From Cyanobacteria bacterium UBA947 (GTDB lineage: Bacteria > Cyanobacteriota > Vampirovibrionia > Gastranaerophilales > Gastranaerophilaceae): a DNA stretch of 25,476 nucleotides. The notes beneath the pieces were generated by a model. It had not been told where the DNA came from. It made no database searches and worked only from the letters and a program-made list of their open reading frames with translations. This document shows positions 20,785 to 25,476 of the stretch, piece by piece. The stretch lies in assembly GCA_002293275.1 (NCBI GenBank), contig DBCX01000056.1, positions 16,352 through 41,827 of the forward strand, written 5' to 3'. The position numbers and the translations under genes are program-made. The first letter of the stretch is position 1. Every line of letters begins with the position of its first letter.

Positions 20785-20801
20785 GTTACAATTCTAGCAT
20801 G
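20782..20801. promoter_or_regulatory. 20-bp bidirectional leaderless promoter, ispG and phosphoesterase
   Basis: CATGTTACAATTCTAGCATG contains both start codons. Plus: TGTTACAAT, hexamer 20787-20792. Minus: TGCTAGAAT, hexamer 20796-20791. Both hexamers end 6 bases from their start codon and overlap by 2 bp, exactly as in the units at 5395 and 10760. Confidence 0.8.
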
Positions 20802-21362
20802 AAAGTTGCTGTAATTTCAGATATCCACGGAAACTTTAAGGCATTGGAATTGGTGCTGGCAGATGCGGCAGCGCAAGGTGTGGAGCGGGTTTTGTGCTGC
20901 GGCGATTTGGCGCTTGGAGGAGCCGAGCCGGCAAAAACGATTGACTTCGTGCGCGAACAGGATTGGGATATTGTGCAAGGCAACTGCGATTTGATGATGG
21001 CCGAGGACAGCGACTTGAACGCACAGCAGAAAGATTTTCTGCGCAATCTGCCGCTGCAAAAAACGATTGATGTTGAGGGGGTCAAAGTGCTTTTGGTGCA
21101 CGGTTCGCCTCGTTCGCAGACCGAGAATATTTTCCCTGACATGCGCGCTGAAGAAGTTGAGGAAATGATAAAAGGAGTGGATTCGGACGTGATTTTTTGC
21201 GGGCATTCGCACAGACCCGCGGGGTATTGCCTGAGCAAAACCGTCGTAAACGCCGGCACCGTCGGGCGGCCGCTGCACGGCGAAACCTACGCTTGCTACG
21301 CGGTAGCGGATTTTAACAACGGCAAATTTTCAATTGAACACAGGTTTGTTGACTATATTTAG
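20799..21362 (+). CDS. YfcE/MJ0936-type calcineurin-like metallophosphoesterase
   Basis: A 187-residue single-domain phosphoesterase with all metal-binding blocks: Asp8 and His10 (ISDIHGN), Asp36 (CCGDLALGG), Asn62 (GNCD), His101 (LVHGSP), His136 and His138 (CGHSHRP). Relatives hydrolyse small phosphodiesters in vitro; the natural substrate is not inferable here. The frame is open upstream to 20733, but the ATG 20799 is chosen because it follows TGTTACAAT by 6 bases and begins the first motif. A heptose-kinase-like gene follows after 14 bases. Confidence 0.92.
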   Translation: MKVAVISDIHGNFKALELVLADAAAQGVERVLCCGDLALGGAEPAKTIDFVREQDWDIVQGNCDLMMAEDSDLNAQQKDFLRNLPLQKTIDVEGVKVLLVHGSPRSQTENIFPDMRAEEVEEMIKGVDSDVIFCGHSHRPAGYCLSKTVVNAGTVGRPLHGETYACYAVADFNNGKFSIEHRFVDYI

Positions 21363-21364
21363 GG

Positions 21365-21370
21365 TATAAT
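21365..21370 (+). promoter_or_regulatory. TATAAT directly before the heptose-kinase-like gene
   Basis: TATAAT lies 2 bases after the preceding TAG stop and ends 6 bases before the ATG at 21377. No Shine-Dalgarno lies in the 14-base gap, so this gene too may start its own leaderless mRNA within the cluster. Confidence 0.65.
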
Positions 21371-21376
21371 TGATTT

Positions 21377-22387
21377 ATGGACATGGATAATTTAGTTGCG
21401 CATATAAAAAATCTGGCCAACGCGAGCGTGCTTGTGGTTGGCGATTTGGCGCTGGATGAGATGATTTACGGCGATGCGGAGCGCATCTCGCGCGAGGCGC
21501 CGGTCTTGATTTTGCAGCACACGCACACAAAACTCATCCCGGGCGGCGCGTCCAACGCGGCCTTTAACGCGGCGATGCTCAACAAAAATAAGGTCAGCGT
21601 CATTGGCGTGGTCGGCAGCGATTTTCAGGCAACGCAGCTAAAAAAAGCGCTGGGCAAAGTCAACACAAAATATCTTGTGACCGACAAAACCCGCAAAACC
21701 ACCACAAAAACGCGCGTTTCCGGCGCGATATCAACTTCAATCACGCAGCAAGTCGTGCGGATTGACCGCCAGACAACCGCGCCTTTGAGCGCCGCAACCG
21801 AGAAAAAAGTCTTGGCAAACCTTGAAAAAGCCGTCCCCTCGCACGATGCGGTGATTTTATCGGATTATCACATCGGCACGCTGACGCCGAAAATTATAAA
21901 GAAAGCGATTGAGCTTGCCAACAAACACAAAAAAATTATCGTGGTTGATGCGCAGCGCGACCTGCAAAATTACAAAAACATAACATCCATGACGCCGAAT
22001 TTGCCCGACACGCAAAAGTCTGCAGGGTTTGAGATAAAAACTGAGGCGGATCTGAAAAAAGCGGGGACAAAACTGCTGGCGGCAACAAAGGCCAAATCGC
22101 TTTTGATTACATGCGGTGCGAACGGGATGTATGTCGTGCAAAAAGACAAGCAGACGAAAATCCCCGTGTTCAACAAATCGGAGGTTTTTGACGTAACAGG
22201 TGCAGGCGACACGGTGACGGCGGTTTACACGCTGGCGCTGGCATCGGGCGCAGACACGGTGACAGCTGCTGTCATCAGCAACATCGCGGCCAGCATCGTT
22301 GTCAAACACTTTGGCTGCGCAACGACAACAATTGATGAACTCACAAAAATGTGCGAGGATAGGAGAAAGAAAAAATGCAAAAAATAA
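21377..22387 (+). CDS. hldA: PfkB-type sugar kinase, D-glycero-D-manno-heptose-7-phosphate kinase (HldA/RfaE1-like)
   Basis: A 336-residue ribokinase-fold protein. GDAERISREAPVLIL (32-46) and GGASNAAFNAA match the RfaE/HldE kinase domain, SDYHIGTLT (162-170) corresponds to its SDYxKG block, and FDVTGAGDT (271-279) holds the catalytic Asp278 and anion hole. It would make heptose-1,7-bisphosphate for ADP-heptose and LPS inner core. The cytidylyltransferase-like half found in bifunctional HldE is absent, so a separate hldC should exist elsewhere. It is followed by DUF4330-like and O-antigen ligase-like genes with short overlaps, which supports an envelope polysaccharide role. The Lys-rich tail overlaps the next gene by 13 bp. 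Confidence 0.85.
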   Translation: MDMDNLVAHIKNLANASVLVVGDLALDEMIYGDAERISREAPVLILQHTHTKLIPGGASNAAFNAAMLNKNKVSVIGVVGSDFQATQLKKALGKVNTKYLVTDKTRKTTTKTRVSGAISTSITQQVVRIDRQTTAPLSAATEKKVLANLEKAVPSHDAVILSDYHIGTLTPKIIKKAIELANKHKKIIVVDAQRDLQNYKNITSMTPNLPDTQKSAGFEIKTEADLKKAGTKLLAATKAKSLLITCGANGMYVVQKDKQTKIPVFNKSEVFDVTGAGDTVTAVYTLALASGADTVTAAVISNIAASIVVKHFGCATTTIDELTKMCEDRRKKKCKK

Positions 22388-22896
22388 TTATTATAATCGG
22401 CGTGATTTTGGCGCTGGCGGTGGGTGTACTTACACACAACAATTTTCGTCAGACGGCGCAAAAACAGATTGAGGCGACCTCAAAAATAACGTTTCAGGTT
22501 TACATGCGCGGTGTGACCTATACCGGAAACCAGCTGCCTGTGCGCTCGGGCGAGAAAACATTTATCAGCATCCGTAATGTGCCGTACACCGACCTTGATA
22601 TTATTGATGTTAAGGCTGAAAAGCGCAAGACGTCTTTGCCTGTGTTCAACAAACCGACGACCGTTGATGACGCGGCGCAGGCGTATTTGTACGATGTGCT
22701 TGTGACGCTGGCTGATAACGCAAAAATCACAAAAGACGGTGCGGTTGTCGGCGGAAACAAGATAAAAACAGGGCTGCCTGTCGCATTGGAAGGTAAAGAT
22801 TACAAATTTAACGGGGTGGTGTCGGATTTGAAAATTATGCAGACCGAAAACCGTGAACTAAACGAGGCGATAAATAATATAAACGATGTTCAATAG
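22375..22896 (+). CDS. Single-pass membrane protein, DUF4330-like
   Basis: A 173-residue protein with an N-terminal membrane anchor (about 3-21, IIIIIGVILALAVGVL) and an extracytoplasmic beta-rich domain (QVYMRGVTYTGNQLPVRSGE, ALEGKDYKFNGVVSDLKIM). The order and size resemble DUF4330 proteins of cyanobacteria and Firmicutes, but I could not confirm this. AGGAGA lies 8 bases before the ATG; the start overlaps the kinase gene by 13 bp and the end overlaps the next gene by 11 bp, so the three are translated together. Probably linked to polysaccharide assembly at the membrane, by context. Confidence 0.7.
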   Translation: MQKIIIIIGVILALAVGVLTHNNFRQTAQKQIEATSKITFQVYMRGVTYTGNQLPVRSGEKTFISIRNVPYTDLDIIDVKAEKRKTSLPVFNKPTTVDDAAQAYLYDVLVTLADNAKITKDGAVVGGNKIKTGLPVALEGKDYKFNGVVSDLKIMQTENRELNEAINNINDVQ

Positions 22897-24109
22897 AATT
22901 AAAAATAGCAAATGGAAAATAGAAAATTTCATTTTGTTGTCGGTGCTGGCTGTGTTTGCGCTGTCAACGTTTGCAAGCTCTGATGTGCTTGGCGCCGCAG
23001 CGTGTGTGACTATCGCGTTAACAATTTTCAATTTTCAATTTTCAATATTAAACTCAAAAGCTAACCTGTGGCTTTTGGCATATTTCATGCTTGTTGTGGT
23101 GAGTTTGGCGGGGTCAACACTGTTCGCGTTAAGTTTTGCGGGGTTTGTAAAAACCGCGATATATCTGGGTTTTTACGTTTCAATGGTTGCATATTTTAAA
23201 AAAAATCACTGCAGAATCCCCGTGATTATGGCGGCAATCGGTATTTGCGCGGTTTCACAATCAGTCATTGCGCTCGGACAAAACTTTGCGCAGGTCGGTG
23301 AAATCTCCACCTGGCAGGATGTTTCCAATCTCAACCCGGAACAGGTAATGACAAGGGTTTACGGGACATTGAAACCGTTCAACCCGAATTTACTCGGCGG
23401 ATATTTGCTTTGCTGCGTGCCGGTTTTGCTGGGGTTGTGTGTCATATCGCGGCGCAACGCAATGATTTGGTGCGCGCCTGCGCTGATAACGATTGCTGCG
23501 CTTTTTGCAACGGGCTGCCGCGGTGCGTATTTGGGGTTTGCGGCGGTGATTGCGGGGGTTGTTGTGCTGGCTGCAAAAACCCAAAAGAAACGGTTTTTAA
23601 GCATCGCGGCTGTGACAATCGGCGCGGTGACGGGTGCGATTTTGTGCGTGGAGCCGCTTCGGGCGCGGTTCGCCTCAATTTTTGCCATGCGTCAGGACTC
23701 GTCCAATGCGTTCCGGTTCAACGTTTACCAGTCGGCGTTTGAAATGTTTAAGGACAACTGGCTTTTGGGGATCGGGGTTGGCAACAAGAATTTCCGTGAG
23801 ATTTACGGGCTTTATATGAAAACAGGGTTTGATGCGTTGAGCGCCTATAACGTTTTTTTGGAAATCGCGATTGAAAGCGGCGTTTTTGCGCTGGCGGCGT
23901 TTATCGGGTTCTTGGTTGTGACAATAAAAAAAGCTCTAAAAAGCGCGGATATTTTTGTCGCGGCCGCGCTAATCAGCGTATGCGCGGCGATGGTGCACGG
24001 GTTGGTGGATACGGTGTTTTTCCGGCCGCAGATTCAGTTTTTGTTCTGGACGATGGCCGCGATGATAAATTCGGCACCTCGCCGCACCACTATTTACCCG
24101 CCGAATTAA
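22886..24109 (+). CDS. O-antigen ligase / Wzy-like (IctB-type) membrane protein
   Basis: A 407-residue polytopic protein with about ten membrane helices. The Wzy_C-type core includes RVYGTLKPFNPNLLGGYLLC (157-176), ATGCRGAYLGF with Arg212, NWLLGIGVGNKNFREIYGLY (291-310), SAYNVFLEIAIESG (319-332) and VHGLVDTVFF (370-379). WaaL ligases usually have His in an HN pair where this has Tyr321-Asn; IctB-like cyanobacterial proteins, as I remember them, also have a Tyr there. It likely transfers or polymerises glycans on lipid carriers at the periplasmic face. Two AT-rich simple-sequence tracts lie in its first 60 codons. The start overlaps the DUF4330-like gene by 11 bp. Confidence 0.85.
   Translation: MFNRIKNSKWKIENFILLSVLAVFALSTFASSDVLGAAACVTIALTIFNFQFSILNSKANLWLLAYFMLVVVSLAGSTLFALSFAGFVKTAIYLGFYVSMVAYFKKNHCRIPVIMAAIGICAVSQSVIALGQNFAQVGEISTWQDVSNLNPEQVMTRVYGTLKPFNPNLLGGYLLCCVPVLLGLCVISRRNAMIWCAPALITIAALFATGCRGAYLGFAAVIAGVVVLAAKTQKKRFLSIAAVTIGAVTGAILCVEPLRARFASIFAMRQDSSNAFRFNVYQSAFEMFKDNWLLGIGVGNKNFREIYGLYMKTGFDALSAYNVFLEIAIESGVFALAAFIGFLVVTIKKALKSADIFVAAALISVCAAMVHGLVDTVFFRPQIQFLFWTMAAMINSAPRRTTIYPPN
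22907..23047. repeat. Pair of GAAAATT-type tracts in inverted orientation
   Basis: The tract at 22907-22929 reads GCAAATGGAAAATAGAAAAT on plus. The tract at 23021-23047 reads as repeated AATTTTC, the opposite orientation. They encode SKWKIENF and TIFNFQFSIL in the ligase-like protein and are about 90 bp apart. They are similar to the ispG tract at 20357-20392. Confidence 0.55.
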
Positions 24110-24172
24110 ACCTTGAATTTACCTCCGCAATTACCGTCCGCATTAAGAACTTATAAAGGCACGGTGCAGCTG

Positions 24173-24200
24173 TGTTACAATTAGTATATTGGAGGTGGGA
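24173..24200 (+). promoter_or_regulatory. Promoter and strong ribosome binding site of the aminotransferase gene
   Basis: TGTTACAAT (hexamer 24176-24181) would start transcription near 24188, and GGAGGTGGGA follows at 24191-24200 before the ATG at 24203. This is a clear leadered counterpart to the leaderless genes, using the same extended -10. Confidence 0.7.
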
Positions 24201-24202
24201 AT

Positions 24203-25345
24203 ATGATACCAATTTTAGATTCAAAAAGGCAGTATGCCCAGATTGGCGCGGAAGTTGAAAAGGAAGTACTTGATGTTTTGCGCTCGGGCGCTTATATATT
24301 AGGGCGGCACAATAAGGCGCTGGAAGAGGATTTGGCGAAATTCACCGGTACAAAATACGCGGTGGCGCTAAACTCCGGCACCGATGCGCTTCATTTGGCC
24401 CTGCGCGCGCTTGATATCGGCGCAGGCGATGAGGTTATAACCGTTGCGTTTACGTTTGTTGCGACAACCGAGGCAATCGGGATTGTCGGCGCGACACCGG
24501 TTTTTGTTGATATTGACAACAACACTTTCAACATTGACCCGGCTAAAATTGAGGCCGCGATTACGCCGCGCACAAAGGCGATTATTCCGGTCCATCTTTA
24601 CGGCCAGCCGTGCGATATGGATATGATTATGGATATCGCAAAACGCCATAATCTTTATGTTATTGAGGATTGCTGCCAAGCCATCGGCGCCGGGGTAAAT
24701 GACAGGGCCGCCGCGAACAACGCAGCAGGTCGTAAGATGGTAGGCAGCTACGGCGACATCAACTGTTTCAGCTTTTACCCGACCAAGAACCTTGGTGCGA
24801 TGGGTGACGGCGGGCTTTGCACAACAAACAGCGAGGCGTTGCGTGACAGACTTGTTGCGTTAAGAAACCACGGCGGTGCGGTGCGTTATTATCACGATGA
24901 AATCGGTGTCAACAGCCGGCTTGACGAAGTTCAGGCCGCAATCTTGCGCGTAAAACTTAATTACATCAACGAATGGAACGAAAAACGCCGCAAAAACGCC
25001 TATTTTTATAACGAGCTTTTCGCCGGCCACGCGGATATCCAAACCCCGGTGGAACTTGACGGGACATATTGCGTTTATCACCAGTACACGGTAAAAATTC
25101 CAAACCGCGATGAGGTGCACAAATACTTGCAGGAAAACGGTGTCGGCGCGATGATTTATTATCCGGTGCCGCTGCACAAACAAAAGGTGCACGCGCATCT
25201 TGCGCCGGTCAGCCTGCCAAACACGGAAGATAACACCTCGCTTGTTATTTCGCTGCCGATGTTCCCGGAACTAACTCAAGACGAGCAGCGCACGGTTGCA
25301 GACACGCTGATTGCCGCGCTGAACAAGACAGCCGCCGCGGTTTAA
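24203..25345 (+). CDS. DegT/DnrJ/EryC1/StrS-family PLP sugar aminotransferase
   Basis: A 380-residue enzyme. SGTDALHLALRALDIGAGDE (58-77) contacts cofactor phosphate, Asp156 in VIEDCCQAIGA pairs with the pyridine N, and Lys195 in FSFYPTKNLGAMGDGG forms the PLP Schiff base. PVHLYGQPCDMD and NSRLDEVQAAIL complete the family pattern. Members transaminate nucleotide-linked keto-sugars (for example WbpE, FdtB or ArnB types) for O-antigen, glycan or lipid A decoration; the substrate is not inferable from motifs. It follows the ligase-like gene by 93 bp and has its own promoter and an excellent Shine-Dalgarno. Length is standard. Confidence 0.95.
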   Translation: MIPILDSKRQYAQIGAEVEKEVLDVLRSGAYILGRHNKALEEDLAKFTGTKYAVALNSGTDALHLALRALDIGAGDEVITVAFTFVATTEAIGIVGATPVFVDIDNNTFNIDPAKIEAAITPRTKAIIPVHLYGQPCDMDMIMDIAKRHNLYVIEDCCQAIGAGVNDRAAANNAAGRKMVGSYGDINCFSFYPTKNLGAMGDGGLCTTNSEALRDRLVALRNHGGAVRYYHDEIGVNSRLDEVQAAILRVKLNYINEWNEKRRKNAYFYNELFAGHADIQTPVELDGTYCVYHQYTVKIPNRDEVHKYLQENGVGAMIYYPVPLHKQKVHAHLAPVSLPNTEDNTSLVISLPMFPELTQDEQRTVADTLIAALNKTAAAV

Positions 25346-25410
25346 TGTAACAATAATGTTACAAACAGCTCCCATGCCTTAAAGTTTTCCCGAAAACAAG
25401 CCGTTTAAGG
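25346..25410 (+). other. Two inverted repeats between the aminotransferase and the next gene
   Basis: TGTAAC-AATAAT-GTTACA (25346-25363) begins at the aminotransferase stop codon's edge. Then CCTTAAA (25377-25383) pairs with TTTAAGG (25404-25410) around an inner GTTTTC-CC-GAAAAC hairpin (25384-25397). No T run follows, so a simple intrinsic terminator is not supported; an operator or a structured leader is possible. Confidence 0.45.
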
Positions 25411-25434
25411 AAATAACAAGGGCAAGGGAATGAT

Positions 25435-25476
25435 ATGGTAAACATTAACGCACAATTTAAACCCGGAATTGACGCA
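25435..25476 (+). CDS. Start of an unidentified gene, cut by window edge
   Basis: An ATG at 25435 with CAAGGGAA about 7 bases upstream opens a frame reading MVNINAQFKPGIDA to the window end. Fourteen codons are too few to identify the product. A second ATG at 25430 is in another phase and stops after three codons. Confidence 0.5.
   Translation, partial: MVNINAQFKPGIDA

Noticed and set aside
22886..24109. Loss of the ligase catalytic His (Tyr321 in SAYN) as evidence of a dead enzyme
   Set aside because: IctB-like relatives, as I recall, naturally have Tyr in this place, so the substitution is probably a family trait.
25346..25363. NtcA- or CRP-type binding site
   Set aside because: TGTAAC-N6-GTTACA gives GTA-N10-TAC, not the GTA-N8-TAC of NtcA, and lacks the TGTGA half-sites of CRP. 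It is left as a palindrome of unknown role.

Overview
This is a very compact, mostly chromosomal window from a Gram-negative-type bacterium. Heptose and O-antigen style envelope genes, two SLT-type lytic transglycosylases, SecG, DciA, MnmG, GltX and IspG are all present. The O-antigen ligase-like protein resembles the cyanobacterial IctB type, its neighbour resembles DUF4330, TPR proteins are numerous, and one hypothetical protein has an N-terminal 'PAFKG' motif. Together these make me lean towards an uncultured non-photosynthetic cyanobacterial relative (Gastranaerophilales/Vampirovibrionia-like). That placement is inference and could be wrong. I see no tRNA, rRNA, CRISPR array or insertion sequence, and no stretch over 300 bases lacks a gene.

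Layout: 1-2.8 kb holds a partial secreted protein (-), a LysM/SLT protein (-), then an NrtR-like Nudix regulator, secG and an SDR reductase (+). At 3.5-3.95 kb is a small AT-rich cassette: a 48-aa protein divergent from an XRE regulator, with palindromic operators between them. At 3.9-7.9 kb, gltX (-) is divergent from a secreted protein, a DivIC/FtsB-like protein and a TPR protein (+). At 7.9-11.1 kb are a secreted glycine-zipper protein, a YihY-type membrane protein and NrnA (-), with dciA divergent (+). At 11.1-16.2 kb, accessory-looking AT-rich genes (AbrB-like, 58-aa protein, 386-aa protein, small membrane protein, class 3 lipase) surround a soluble lytic transglycosylase. At 16.2-20.8 kb are a TPR protein (-), mnmG (+) and ispG (-). 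At 20.8-25.5 kb are a phosphoesterase, a heptose kinase-like protein, a DUF4330-like protein, an O-antigen ligase-like protein, a DegT-family sugar aminotransferase and the start of another gene.

The most striking feature is not a gene but a promoter grammar. About fifteen starts are preceded by a -10 hexamer (TATAAT, TACAAT, TAATAT, TAGAAT, TATCAT) ending exactly 6, rarely 7, bases before the ATG or GTG, with no Shine-Dalgarno sequence. This places the transcription start at the start codon, that is, leaderless mRNA. In three divergent gene pairs (gltX, nrnA and ispG against their neighbours) the start codons are exactly 14 bp apart. The whole 20-bp unit CAT-N14-ATG holds two opposed -10 elements overlapping by 2 bp, so the two genes should compete for one RNA polymerase site. 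Other genes (XRE-linked 48-aa protein, 58-aa protein, lipase, aminotransferase, TPR protein) have ordinary leaders with Shine-Dalgarno sites, so two translation-initiation modes coexist. Several convergent pairs also overlap at their 3' ends, by 79 bp for mnmG/ispG.
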